From positions 41,345 to 105,344 of the forward strand of contig CATWQC010000006.1 of NCBI GenBank assembly GCA_958352845.1: DNA of 64,000 nt, given 5' to 3'. Of this stretch, positions 25,142 to 33,948 are shown piece by piece. Source of the DNA: an uncultured Collinsella sp. (GTDB lineage: Bacteria; Actinomycetota; Coriobacteriia; Coriobacteriales; Coriobacteriaceae). The translations under genes were made by a program, and so were the position numbers. How positions within the stretch are numbered: the first letter of the stretch is position 1; each line of letters starts with the position of its first letter. The notes under the pieces were generated by a model. That model was not told the origin of the DNA and made no database searches. It worked only from the letters and a program-made list of their open reading frames with translations.

Positions 25142-26208
25142 TGTGGGAAGCCGATGACTCTCAGGACCTGTGGGCGACGCCCGGCAACTCGCCGGCGGCA
25201 TCCATGGCGCACGGCGAGCGCATGGTGGGCTCGGAGCTGACGGCCGAGGACCTCGATGTCGACCGCACTTTGCGCCCCCAGCGCCTGGACGATTACTGTG
25301 GTCAGGAGCACATCAAGCAGAGCCTGCGCGTGTTGATCGAAGCGGCGCAGAGCCGTGGCGAGACGCTCGACCACGTGATCTTCTCGGGTCCTCCGGGCCT
25401 GGGCAAGACCACGCTGGCCACCGTTATCGCCAACGAGCTGGGCGCTCAGATCAAGACCACGAGTGGCCCTGCCATCGCGCGCACGGGCGACCTGGCGGCC
25501 ATCCTTACTAACTTGCAACCGGGTGATGTGCTGTTTATCGACGAGATTCACCGCCTCAACCGTTCGGTCGAGGAGGTCCTGTACCCCGCGATGGAGGACT
25601 TTGCCCTCGATATCGTGATTGGCAAGGGTCCGGCGGCGCGCTCGATTCGCCTGGATATTCCCAAGTTTACGTTGGTAGCGGCAACGACCCGCTCAGGCAT
25701 GTTGACAGGCCCGTTGCGCGACCGCTTTGGCATTTCATATCGCCTGGATTACTACACGGTCGAGGAGCTCGCGCAGATTGTGACGCGCTCGGCGACTATC
25801 CTGGGCGTGACGATCGACCATCCCAGTGCACTCGAGATCGGCTCGCGTTCGCGCGGCACGCCACGTCTTGCCAACCGCCTGCTCAAGCGCGTGCGCGACT
25901 ATGCGCAGGTGCGCGGCAACGGTCCCATTGAGCTCGATATCTGCCGTCAGGCACTCGAGTTCTTCGAGATCGACGAGCTCGGTCTGGACTGGATGGATAT
26001 TCGCATTTTGGAGACGCTCGCCAAGACGTTCTCCGGTCGTGCCGTGGGACTTACGACCCTTGCCAGCGCGGTGGGCGAGGACCCGGGCACGCTCGAGGAT
26101 GTCTATGAGCCCTATTTGCTGCAGTGCGGGTTGATGATTCGTACGCCGCAGGGCCGTCAGGCAACCCTTCGCACCTTTGAGCACCTGGGGATTGAACCTA
26201 CCGTTTAG
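25141..26208 (+). CDS. ruvB: Holliday junction DNA helicase subunit RuvB
   Basis: The 355-residue AAA+ motor of branch migration. Seen: Walker A SGPPGLGKTTLA, Walker B LFIDEIHRLNR, sensor I LVAATTRSGMLTGPLRDRFGI (split over two motifs) and the C-terminal winged-helix domain ending in LRTPQG-like RTPQGRQATLRTFEHLG. The ATG at 25141 overlaps the ruvA stop by one base; a GTG one codon upstream is also in frame. Last gene of the SOS-type operon. Confidence 0.97.
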   Translation: MWEADDSQDLWATPGNSPAASMAHGERMVGSELTAEDLDVDRTLRPQRLDDYCGQEHIKQSLRVLIEAAQSRGETLDHVIFSGPPGLGKTTLATVIANELGAQIKTTSGPAIARTGDLAAILTNLQPGDVLFIDEIHRLNRSVEEVLYPAMEDFALDIVIGKGPAARSIRLDIPKFTLVAATTRSGMLTGPLRDRFGISYRLDYYTVEELAQIVTRSATILGVTIDHPSALEIGSRSRGTPRLANRLLKRVRDYAQVRGNGPIELDICRQALEFFEIDELGLDWMDIRILETLAKTFSGRAVGLTTLASAVGEDPGTLEDVYEPYLLQCGLMIRTPQGRQATLRTFEHLGIEPTV

Positions 26209-26352
26209 GGCGCTTTGTTTTGGCGGGCTGTTGGGCTATCGCTGGGCATCGGGTAAACATATCGCCGTTCATCGGTTATGGGCGTTTTACTATTGCGCGC
26301 CCGTGCTATGCTGAATTGGTCTTTTTCTCATTCGGTAACGAAAGGACCGCCC

Positions 26353-28020
26353 ATGCCTACTGACATCGAAATCGCACGTTCTGTCACGCCACTGCCTATT
26401 ACCGAGGTGGCCAAGAACGCCGGCGTCGACGTTAAGCACCTTATTCCGTACGGCTTCGACAAGGCTAAGGTCGACTATTCACTGCTCAACGAGCCGACTG
26501 ATCACCAGGCTAAGCTCGTCCTCGTGACCGCTATCAACCCAACGCCCGCGGGCGAGGGCAAGACCACCACGACCATCGGTCTGGCCGACGGCCTGCGTCG
26601 TCGCGGCGTCAAGAGTGCCGTGGCCCTGCGCGAGCCTTCGCTCGGCCCCGTCTTTGGCGTTAAGGGCGGTGCTGCCGGTGGCGGCTGGGCTCAGGTGATC
26701 CCCATGGAGGATATCAACCTGCACTTTACCGGCGACTTCCACGCTATCGGTGCCGCCAATAACCTGCTGGCCGCCATGCTTGATAACCACATCCAGCAGG
26801 GCAATCAGCTCGGTATTGACGTTAAGCGCATCACTTGGAAGCGCGTCGTCGATATGAACGACCGTCAGCTGCGCCACGTCATCGACGGCATTGGCGGTAA
26901 GGCCCAGGGCGTGCCGCGCGAGGACGGCTTCGATATCACCGTTGCCTCCGAGGTCATGGCGATCCTGTGCCTGTCCACGAGCATCAGCGATCTTAAAGAG
27001 CGCTTGGGCGAGATCGTTGTCGGCTATAGCTATGCCGGCGAGCCCGTCCGCGCCCGCGACCTTAAGGCCCAGGGAGCTATGGCCGCACTGCTCAAGGATG
27101 CGCTCAAGCCCAATCTGGTGCAGACGCTCGAGGGCACGCCCGCGTTTGTCCACGGCGGTCCCTTCGCCAATATCGCCCACGGCTGCAACTCCATCATGGC
27201 CACGCGTATGGCGATGCGCTTTGGCGATGTTGCCATTACCGAGGCCGGCTTTGGCGCCGACCTGGGTGCCGAGAAGTTCCTCGATATCAAGTGCCGCATG
27301 ACGGGCGTTCGCCCCAGCGCCGTCGTGATCGTCGCGACCGCTCGTGCGCTTAAGTACAACGGTGGCGTCGCCAAAGCCGACCTCAACGAGGAGAACCTCG
27401 AGGCACTCAAGGCTGGCATGCCCAACCTGCTGCGTCACGTCGACAACATCCAGAACGTTTATGGTCTGCCCTGCGTGGTCGCCATCAACCGCTTCCCAAC
27501 GGACACCGAGGCCGAGCTTGCGCTCATCGAGTCCGAGTGCCAGAAGCTCGGCGTCAACGTTAAGCTTTCCGAGGTCTGGGCCAAGGGCGGCGAGGGCGCG
27601 CTCGAGCTGGCCGATGAGGTCATGCGTCTGATTGAGCAGCCGAGCGAGCTCAAGTTTGCCTATGAGGACGGCGCCGATGTGGCCGACGCCCTCGAGGCCG
27701 TTGCCATCAAGGTTTACCGCGCCGACGGCGTTGACTTTACGCCGGCCGCCAAGCGCCAGCTTGCCGAGCTGCGCGAGAACGGCTTTGGCAACCTGCCGGT
27801 ATGCGTGGCCAAGACGCAGTACAGCTTTAGCGACAACGCCAAGGCCCTGGGCGCTCCCGAGAACTTCCGCATCACGGTGTGCGAGCTCAAGGTTTCCGCC
27901 GGCGCCCACTTTGTGGTCGCGCTGACCGGCAGTGTTCTGACCATGCCGGGCCTGCCCAAGGTGCCCGCGGCCGAGAATATCGACGTCGACAACGACGGCA
28001 ACATCACCGGCCTGTTCTAA
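26353..28020 (+). CDS. fhs: Formate--tetrahydrofolate ligase
   Basis: Makes 10-formyl-tetrahydrofolate from formate, THF and ATP in the cytoplasm. The 555-residue protein has the P-loop NPTPAGEGKTTT, REPSLGPVFGVKGGAAGGG, the FTGDFHAIGAANNLLAAMLDNH block and the C-terminal LTGSVLTMPGLPKVPAAENID. The start ATG at 26353 follows AAAGGA. It is monocistronic, with a terminator 26 bases after the stop. The next two steps of the pathway (fchA, folD) lie together at 37.8-39.3 kb. Codons are strongly GC-ending, in keeping with high expression. Confidence 0.97.
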   Translation: MPTDIEIARSVTPLPITEVAKNAGVDVKHLIPYGFDKAKVDYSLLNEPTDHQAKLVLVTAINPTPAGEGKTTTTIGLADGLRRRGVKSAVALREPSLGPVFGVKGGAAGGGWAQVIPMEDINLHFTGDFHAIGAANNLLAAMLDNHIQQGNQLGIDVKRITWKRVVDMNDRQLRHVIDGIGGKAQGVPREDGFDITVASEVMAILCLSTSISDLKERLGEIVVGYSYAGEPVRARDLKAQGAMAALLKDALKPNLVQTLEGTPAFVHGGPFANIAHGCNSIMATRMAMRFGDVAITEAGFGADLGAEKFLDIKCRMTGVRPSAVVIVATARALKYNGGVAKADLNEENLEALKAGMPNLLRHVDNIQNVYGLPCVVAINRFPTDTEAELALIESECQKLGVNVKLSEVWAKGGEGALELADEVMRLIEQPSELKFAYEDGADVADALEAVAIKVYRADGVDFTPAAKRQLAELRENGFGNLPVCVAKTQYSFSDNAKALGAPENFRITVCELKVSAGAHFVVALTGSVLTMPGLPKVPAAENIDVDNDGNITGLF

Positions 28021-28045
28021 GCCCGCTGCTCATAGCTGCTTGCCC

Positions 28046-28083
28046 GCCCCGTCGTGCCTACCAAGGCCCGGCGGGGCTTTTTT
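28046..28083 (+). terminator. Terminator after fhs
   Basis: GCCCCGTC (28046-28053) pairs with GGCGGGGC (28070-28077) with one G-T pair, then six T at 28078-28083. Confidence 0.9.
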
Positions 28084-28201
28084 GATCCTTAGACCCGCGC
28101 ACGTCTTGTAGATACCGACGGACTCTGCCCATCATAGGCTTTTGCGCGGGTAGAATGCATGGATAATTTGAGGCTCACGCGCGACGGAAAGGAATCGTTG
28201 C

Positions 28202-29191
28202 ATGGATCAGGACAAGACAACCGTGATGGGCGGCTACGGTTCCGCGCAGGCTGGCGATGGCGCCGATGCGACTCGCGTTGTTCCCAACCCCGGTTATACC
28301 GACCCCGCCGCGACGCAGCCTTCTGCCGAGCCCACCCGGGTTATGGGCTATGGCGACACGGCGCAGGATTCTTACGCTGCATCTTCGCAAGGCCCCTATG
28401 GCAACGCAGCTCCGGATCCGTTTGATTACGCGCCGCAGGATTCTTATGCTGCCTCGACGCCGAATCCCTATGATGACCTGCCGCAAAATCCCATTCCGCA
28501 GCCTCAGCAGACGACGTATATGCCTCGCACGGCGCAGCCTCGCTACGAGTCGCGCGAGCCGTATCGCGAGTACCCCAAGTCGATTCCGCAATATGGCGAG
28601 GACGAGGAGAAGAAGCCGTCGCGTTCGTCGAGCGTGATCAAGAAGATCCTCATCGTGCTGGCGATTTTCTTTGCGCTGTCGGTTGTGTTTGCCATCGTGT
28701 CGGGCATGCTCAACAAGCGGGGGAGTTCAACGGCCGATACCGCTGCCGAGCAAACCGAGTCCGCCTCGTCTAGTACCGTCGATCTGAGCGATATCCCGGG
28801 GCAGTACTGGTCCAACGCCAAGAAGCTCCTCAAGTCGCGCGGCGCCGATCTTTCGAATGCCGTGGTCCTGACCGATGATGGCTCAACGCCCGTCGTCGAT
28901 GCCAACTGGGTCGTTACTTCTGCCTACTACAACGACAGCGGCAACCTCGAAATTCAACTCACGCACAAGAACAGCTCGGGCAACTCGTCCGGCGGCCAAA
29001 GCGGTGCCGACAGCTCGAGCTCCAATACGCTGGAGGACTTGAGCAACAAGGCACAGGAGTTGGGAGACAAGGCGCAAGAGCTGGGCGACACGGCACAAAA
29101 CCTGGGCGATACCGCGCAGAACTTGGGCGACATGGCGACGGATGCCTGGAACGCCCTGCAAAACGGCATCTCGGGCGCGCAGGGAAACTAG
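28202..29191 (+). CDS. Single-pass membrane protein with Pro/Gln/Tyr-rich N-terminus and AQxLGD repeats
   Basis: Not recognised as a named family. The 329 residues divide into a Pro/Gln/Tyr-rich cytoplasmic tail (1-145, with two copies of a DSYAAS-type segment), one transmembrane helix (about 149-170, ILIVLAIFFALSVVFAIVSG), a folded outer domain of about 75 residues (DIPGQYWSNAKKLLKSRGADLSN onward) and a C-terminal run of seven-residue repeats, KAQELGD/TAQNLGD, five times in a row, which should form an amphipathic helix. The outer domain has the look of a PASTA- or DUF-like extracytoplasmic module: WSNAKKLLKSRGAD. Monocistronic, convergent with the CDF transporter 12 bp away. Confidence 0.75.
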   Translation: MDQDKTTVMGGYGSAQAGDGADATRVVPNPGYTDPAATQPSAEPTRVMGYGDTAQDSYAASSQGPYGNAAPDPFDYAPQDSYAASTPNPYDDLPQNPIPQPQQTTYMPRTAQPRYESREPYREYPKSIPQYGEDEEKKPSRSSSVIKKILIVLAIFFALSVVFAIVSGMLNKRGSSTADTAAEQTESASSSTVDLSDIPGQYWSNAKKLLKSRGADLSNAVVLTDDGSTPVVDANWVVTSAYYNDSGNLEIQLTHKNSSGNSSGGQSGADSSSSNTLEDLSNKAQELGDKAQELGDTAQNLGDTAQNLGDMATDAWNALQNGISGAQGN

Positions 29192-29203
29192 CTGTTAAGC
29201 AGG

Positions 29204-30385
29204 CTACAGCTGCTCGGCCGGACGGTCGGGCGAGCTAAAGCCCGAGTCAAACGTAACGACGCATGAGGCATCGGGTCGGCGCTCGTGCACGATGCGCGTG
29301 ACGAGCTCCAGCAGCTCCTCGTCGGATATGTCAAAGCCGTCGGGACGCACCAGGTCAAACGAAACGAACCCGTCGTGCTCGTGCAGGTCGTGGATGGAGA
29401 GCGCGGGATCGATTTGCATGACGCCGCGCTTGACCCAGCCGCGCAAGTCATCGCCGGTTGTCGCGATGGGGTCGCAGTGCAGCGTGATACCAATGCCCAT
29501 CTGGCGCTTGATGTCGTGCTCGATGGTGTCCAGAATCTCGTGGTGCTCAAACGCGTCGCCCTCGCCGGGCATCTCCACGTGGGCGCTGGCAAACTGACGA
29601 CCGGGGCCGTAGTCGTGCACCATGAGGTCGTGTGTGCCCAAGACCTGCGGATAGGACATGATCTTGTCGCGGATTGCCTGGACGAGCTTGGGGTCGGGCG
29701 CTTGCCCCAGCAACGGGCTGATGGCGTCGCGCACCAGGCCCAGGCCGCTGATGCAGATGAAGATGCCCACACCCAGGCCTGCCCAGCCATCGAGATCAAA
29801 GCCGGTCGTCTGCGAAATAAGCGCCGCCACCAAGACCGAGCCCGAGGTGATGACGTCGTTTTTGGAGTCCTGCGCCGTGGCGATGAGCGTTTCGGAGTCG
29901 ATGCGATCGCCCAGCGTGCGGTTGAACGCTGCCATCCAGAATTTGACGAGCATGGACAGAACAAGGGCAGTCGTGGAGAGCGCCGAATACACGGTGGGCG
30001 AGGGCTTGATGATCTTGGTGACCGACTCGAGGATTAGGTTGATGCCGACGGCACAAACCAGGACGGCGACAAACAGACCAGCCAGGTACTCGTAGCGGCC
30101 GTGGCCGTAAGGGTGGCCCTCGTCTGCCGGGCGGCTGGCAAGGCGGAACCCGAGCAGGCTCACGATGTTGCTCGAGGCATCGGAGAGGTTGTTGAAAGCG
30201 TCGGCGATGAGGGAGACGGAACCGGCGAGCAGGCCCGCGATGCCCTTGGCCAGGCACAGGGTGATGTTGAGGCCAATGCAGATGAGGCTTGCGGCAAAAC
30301 CCGCGTTGGTGCGGCAAGATGCATCGACCGGCTCGTCCTCGCTGCCGGGAACAAGCGTATGTACCAGCCGATTTACAAATAGCAT
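29204..30385 (-). CDS. Cation diffusion facilitator family metal exporter
   Basis: A six-helix membrane transporter plus cytoplasmic domain, 393 residues, that exports a divalent metal in exchange for protons. Helix II carries DAFNNLSDASSN and helix V carries TAQDSKNDV; Asp at both ends of each motif (DxxxD type) is the pattern of Mn(II)/Fe(II) exporters rather than the His-containing zinc type, so manganese or iron is inferred. HPYGHGRYEY follows helix II. The ATG at 30385 is preceded by GAGGA at eight bases; an ATG at 30405 and upstream codons to 30544 are possible but have no site. The C-terminal domain is longer than in minimal CDFs. Confidence 0.87.
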   Translation of the reverse strand: MLFVNRLVHTLVPGSEDEPVDASCRTNAGFAASLICIGLNITLCLAKGIAGLLAGSVSLIADAFNNLSDASSNIVSLLGFRLASRPADEGHPYGHGRYEYLAGLFVAVLVCAVGINLILESVTKIIKPSPTVYSALSTTALVLSMLVKFWMAAFNRTLGDRIDSETLIATAQDSKNDVITSGSVLVAALISQTTGFDLDGWAGLGVGIFICISGLGLVRDAISPLLGQAPDPKLVQAIRDKIMSYPQVLGTHDLMVHDYGPGRQFASAHVEMPGEGDAFEHHEILDTIEHDIKRQMGIGITLHCDPIATTGDDLRGWVKRGVMQIDPALSIHDLHEHDGFVSFDLVRPDGFDISDEELLELVTRIVHERRPDASCVVTFDSGFSSPDRPAEQL

Positions 30386-30603
30386 AGCGGTCGTCCTCAC
30401 AATCATGTTTAAGGGGATAGTGTAGCTCGCGCGGGGGCGCCGTGCACCGATGCTCAGAAAATGCAGCAATAGTCTGCCGGTGCTAACGAGCGAGCCTTCT
30501 CGTCTGCCTGGGTGGTCCATTTTGGGCCACATGGGTATGGGCATGTGCCTGTTTGCTCGACATACTTAATGTCGACAGCCCCTGTGCAAAGGAGGACGTT
30601 TCC

Positions 30604-31941
30604 ATGGACGAGATGTTTGCCATTAAATGTCAAAACTGCGGCGGCCCTATGTACTCGCACCAGGCTAAGCGCAGCTTTGAGTGCGCCTATTGCGGTGCGG
30701 TCATTCCGTGGCAGGCGGACGCCGGAGAGCCCAAGAGCGCTTTGGGCATTCGCCATACGCCGTTGACGGTGGTGGATGGACTGCTCAAGCTCACGCATGT
30801 GTCGCAACTCGAGCGCCCGGAGGACCCGGACTGGTATTTCTTCAATTCGCACTGGCGCAATCAGTCGGTCCTGGAACATCTGCTGTGGGAGGATTGCGGC
30901 ACGGCGCAGGAGTTCCAAGAGGCCACGCATGTGAGCATTCCTTGCCCCTTCTGCGGAGCGTCCTTTGAGGGCGAGTCAACGCAGCGCGTGTTTGAGTGCC
31001 CGTCCTGCGGCAACAAGATCGGCATTGCCGACCTGCTCAAGCCCGGTACGTTTAGCAAGCGTCTGACCATGGGCGTGGGTGCGGAGTATGTGCCGGAGCA
31101 GGGCATTCCCTGCGAAATCTCGCCGCAGCAGGCACGTGCCAACGCACTGCAGCTGGTGCGCCAGTATGCGGAAGCCTTTGCCGGGCACGACGTGGAAGAT
31201 GCGATCCAAAACGACATGATGCTCTTCTATTTCCCCATGGCGCTGGCGGACCTGCGCATGATGGCGAGCTTCCCGGGCAAGGGCCTGAGCAAGGAAACCC
31301 TGGTGTACTACGAGGTGCTCGACTGGGCATACCCCAGGGCAAACTACCTGGACGTTCGCCTCATGGGCATTTTGGAGCCTTGGGACTTTGCCAAGGTTGG
31401 GCCGTTCGATCCCGCCATGCAGGAAGGCGACTTCCGCGTTGTCTCCGTCGATGCGTCTACCAAGGACCAGGTGGTCATTGATAAGTTGGCGCTCGACGTT
31501 GCGGGCAACGACGCCGAGGCTGTACTGGGGCTCAATAAAAAGAGCATCCGCACCTGGGCGCGCAAGGCCCGCAAGCATAAGGACGGCCTGGTGATGGTGC
31601 CGGTCTACTTTGTCGATCGTCCGGCGACAGACGGCCGCGATGGCGAGCAGGTGCGCATTGCCGTAAACGGCCAGACGGGCCGCGCGGCCGCGGTGGTGTT
31701 TAGCGACAAGCGCGAAACGCATATCGTGGCGCCGCTCAATCCGAGCCTGCATCTGTCCGGCGAAAGTACCGTGCACGCCACGCCCGTCGAGGTCAAATAC
31801 GTTAAATCGCCGTTCCTCTACCAGATTGTGCGCCGTGGAGACGGCGAGCAGCCGCGTCAGGTGGCAGCCGCAGCCGAGGGTTCCTACCGAGAGGAGAAGC
31901 CCAAACGCAAGGGCTTGTTCGCTGCGATCTTTGGGAAGTAG
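30604..31941 (+). CDS. Double zinc-ribbon protein of unknown function
   Basis: 445 residues with two zinc ribbons: CQNCGG with CAYCGA near residues 9-29, and CPFCGA with CPSCGN near 115-138. The remaining 300 residues contain no transmembrane segment or catalytic motif that I recognise; the middle region (ALQLVRQYAEAFAGHDVEDAIQ) is helical and the end is a Lys-rich tail (EEKPKRKGLFAAIFGK). Similar two-ribbon proteins are often annotated as TFIIB-type zinc-ribbon or hypothetical. The ATG at 30604 has AAGGAGGA nine bases before it, so the upstream in-frame ATG at 30553 is rejected. Divergent from the CDF transporter. Confidence 0.75.
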   Translation: MDEMFAIKCQNCGGPMYSHQAKRSFECAYCGAVIPWQADAGEPKSALGIRHTPLTVVDGLLKLTHVSQLERPEDPDWYFFNSHWRNQSVLEHLLWEDCGTAQEFQEATHVSIPCPFCGASFEGESTQRVFECPSCGNKIGIADLLKPGTFSKRLTMGVGAEYVPEQGIPCEISPQQARANALQLVRQYAEAFAGHDVEDAIQNDMMLFYFPMALADLRMMASFPGKGLSKETLVYYEVLDWAYPRANYLDVRLMGILEPWDFAKVGPFDPAMQEGDFRVVSVDASTKDQVVIDKLALDVAGNDAEAVLGLNKKSIRTWARKARKHKDGLVMVPVYFVDRPATDGRDGEQVRIAVNGQTGRAAAVVFSDKRETHIVAPLNPSLHLSGESTVHATPVEVKYVKSPFLYQIVRRGDGEQPRQVAAAAEGSYREEKPKRKGLFAAIFGK

Positions 31942-32365
31942 GGGAGTAGCGCCGGTTGTTGCCGTAACGTGATGGCCGGGGGTGCGGGGCGGCTCTCAGG
32001 AGTGCGGGCTGCCGTCTGATTGTTTGAGGGTGCCAGATGTAAATAAACAGTGGAGCGGCTGCAAAAGAGCCGCCCCACCGGATAAAATCAGATTGTACCG
32101 CGGAACCCGCTCCTCAGTCGGTCAACTTTGGAAGCGCGGGCAACGCAGGCGCTATCGTCTAAAGGGCCGGCTGCAACCGGCCCTTTTCTGTGGCAGCCAA
32201 TGGACCCACATCAGACGAAGGCCGCGTCTTTGCCTGTCAGGTCACGCTCGCCAGCCACGGCTAGAATATCGTTGCCGGCGTCCATGACCGGTATTGTTTC
32301 GTAGCGTGCGTCGCAACCGCGAGTGCGCCTGCGACGGCTGCGGTGGCTTCGGTCGCAACGTGCTG
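31942..32365. other. 424-bp gap with two hairpins, no clear gene
   Basis: Two structures stand out. A hairpin at 32050-32078 (GTGG-A-GCGGCT with AGCCGC-C-CCAC) has no T-run on the plus strand but on the minus strand is followed by TGTTTATTTAC. A terminator follows at 32161-32187. Between and around them no ORF has a domain or ribosome site. A minus-strand stretch at about 32210-32310 reads like a short protein fragment (IPVMDAGNDILAVAGERDL) but breaks frame; it may be a gene remnant. Confidence 0.45.
32161..32187. terminator. Strong bidirectional terminator
   Basis: AAAGGGCCGG (32161-32170) pairs with CCGGCCCTTT (32177-32186), six-base loop, T4 on the plus strand. It ends transcripts from the zinc-ribbon gene and, with an A/T flank, possibly the convergent nuclease gene. 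Confidence 0.85.
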
Positions 32366-33415
32366 CTACCCTTGCGCTTCGCCATTAGTCGCTTCGTTGA
32401 TGGCGCGGTACTCGGCACTCAGCTCGCGCGCCAGCTCTTCCTTGCTTGGAAGATACGGCAGGTATTTGGCGGCAAACACTTGGTCGTTGTCTTCGGGCAG
32501 CGTGTACTCGACGATCGAATCGCTTTTGTCCGCGCAGAGCACGATGCCTATGGGCGGATTGTCGCCTTCGTTCATGAGCTCGCGCGTGTAGTAGTTCACA
32601 TACATTTGCATCTGGCCCAGGTCCTGATGCGTAAGATCGTCCGTCTTAAGGTCGATGAGCACGAAGCAGCGCATCAGATAGTTGTAAAAAACAAGGTCAA
32701 TATAGAAATGGCGCCCATCAAAGGTGATGCGCTTTTGGCGCGCCTCGAAAGCGAAACCACGGCCAAGCTCCAGCAGGAACTTCTGAAGATGCGTGATGAG
32801 CGCCTGCTCTAGATCGCTCTCGCGAAACGCAGTATCGTCCGAGAAACCTAAAAACTCCAGTACATATGGGTCGCGGATGATATCCTCGGGGCGACGAGCC
32901 GGGGCGCTCTTTTGGATTTCCTGGGTGACAGCCTCCTTGTCTTTGCTGGCAAGTAGGCGCTCGCGGAACATGGTGTTGATCTGACGTTCGAGCTGGCGCG
33001 TGCTCCAGCGAGAGTCGGCGCATTCGTTCATGTACCAGGTGCGAGCATCAGGGTCGGTTATACGCGATAACCTGCGGTAATGTGTCCAATTCAATTCGGA
33101 ACGCAGCGCGTTCCGGATTGGGAACGCAAGATAAAACTGACGCATGTATCTTAAGCTTCTGGCGTTGAAGCCTCTGCCAAAATCCTTAGTCAATCTAACG
33201 GCAAGTTCGTCGATCAGTGCATCGCCATACTTGGCGCGCTCCTCTCCGCCCTGTTCATCAACAATACTCTTGCCGATCTCCCAATATGCCTCAACCATCG
33301 CAAAGTTAACGGCGGTATAGGCCTTGTCGCGAGCGGCGTTGAGAATCGAGGAGACTTGCTTGTAAAAACCTTCGGGCACGATTGCCGATTCTCCACGGTT
33401 TACTAGTTCACCCAT
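32366..33415 (-). CDS. PDDEXK nuclease YhcG / DUF1016 family protein
   Basis: 349 residues in two domains. The N-terminal DUF1016 part (GFYKQVSSILNAARDKAYTAVNFAMVEAYWEIG, GFNARSLRYMRQFYLAFP, LSWTHYR-like LNWTHYRRL) is typical; the C-terminal part is a PD-(D/E)XK nuclease with FYIDLVFYN and CFVLIDLKTD giving the acidic residues and Lys. Members are scattered irregularly among bacteria, often near restriction systems or mobile DNA; none is visible beside it here. The ATG at 33415 follows a GAGGA by about 12 bases; a GTG one codon earlier is also possible. Function is not established; DNA restriction or repair are the usual suggestions. Confidence 0.88.
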   Translation of the reverse strand: MGELVNRGESAIVPEGFYKQVSSILNAARDKAYTAVNFAMVEAYWEIGKSIVDEQGGEERAKYGDALIDELAVRLTKDFGRGFNARSLRYMRQFYLAFPIRNALRSELNWTHYRRLSRITDPDARTWYMNECADSRWSTRQLERQINTMFRERLLASKDKEAVTQEIQKSAPARRPEDIIRDPYVLEFLGFSDDTAFRESDLEQALITHLQKFLLELGRGFAFEARQKRITFDGRHFYIDLVFYNYLMRCFVLIDLKTDDLTHQDLGQMQMYVNYYTRELMNEGDNPPIGIVLCADKSDSIVEYTLPEDNDQVFAAKYLPYLPSKEELARELSAEYRAINEATNGEAQG

Positions 33416-33583
33416 CACTGTCGCCCCACTTTCCTCTTGTGGAATGCATCTTTAACGCATTTAGTTTAAAGCCTCGCGCGGACACGAATTGCTATGTTGT
33501 CTGGCACCTTCGCATGGGAGCCTTGCGGTGGTTAAAATGTGACCATAGAGGCAGTTTTAGCGAACCCCGCGGGAGTGACGCGT

Positions 33584-33853
33584 ATGGACAACAACACGCT
33601 GCTGTTCCAGGACAAAGGTTCGGGTAGGTTTAAAGACGTCAAGATCTACCCTAACCGCATCGAGGTGCTCAAGAAGGGCACTTTTGGTGGCAAGCACACC
33701 GAGATTGTTTATCTTAAGGACATTACGGGGGTCAGCAGGATCAAGGGCCGCGACGTTTTCCTACGTAACAGGCTGTTGACTGCCTGTGTCTTTAGTCTGA
33801 GCAGCCGCTCCCAAGCTCAGGAGTTCGTGAATGCGCTGAACATGGTGATGTAG
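33584..33853 (+). CDS. Small PH-like domain protein
   Basis: 89 residues predicted to be mostly beta-strand with a C-terminal helix: GRFKDVKIYPNRIEVLKKG, EIVYLKDITGVSRI, and RSQAQEFVNALNMVM. This strand-strand-helix outline fits bacterial PH-like (bPH/YdbS-like or GRAM-like) domains, but no specific family is certain. GGGAG lies nine bases before the ATG at 33584; the upstream in-frame GTG at 33539 is not preferred. Convergent with the PI-PLC gene, whose terminator lies in the 95-bp gap. Confidence 0.65.
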   Translation: MDNNTLLFQDKGSGRFKDVKIYPNRIEVLKKGTFGGKHTEIVYLKDITGVSRIKGRDVFLRNRLLTACVFSLSSRSQAQEFVNALNMVM

Positions 33854-33875
33854 CCGATAACGGTGTTCGGGCTAA

Positions 33876-33912
33876 GGTAAAAATCGGGGCGCAGAACGGT
33901 ATTCTGCGCCCC
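33876..33912 (-). terminator. Terminator after the PI-PLC gene
   Basis: Read on the minus strand: perfect 11-bp stem (33902-33912 with 33886-33896), five-base loop, then GATTTTTACC. Confidence 0.9.
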
Positions 33913-33948
33913 CCCAATTGAGTCGATGTGTCTAAAAGGCGGGCTTGC

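Noticed and set aside
26209..26352. Tetrahydrofolate or ZTP riboswitch upstream of fhs
   Set aside because: None of the conserved core sequences of these aptamers is visible in the 144-bp leader.
32189..32365. Gene remnant reading IPVMDAGNDILAVAGERDL on the minus strand
   Set aside because: Too short, frame broken, and resemblance to CBS or sugar-kinase motifs is not decisive; mentioned only in the gap entry.
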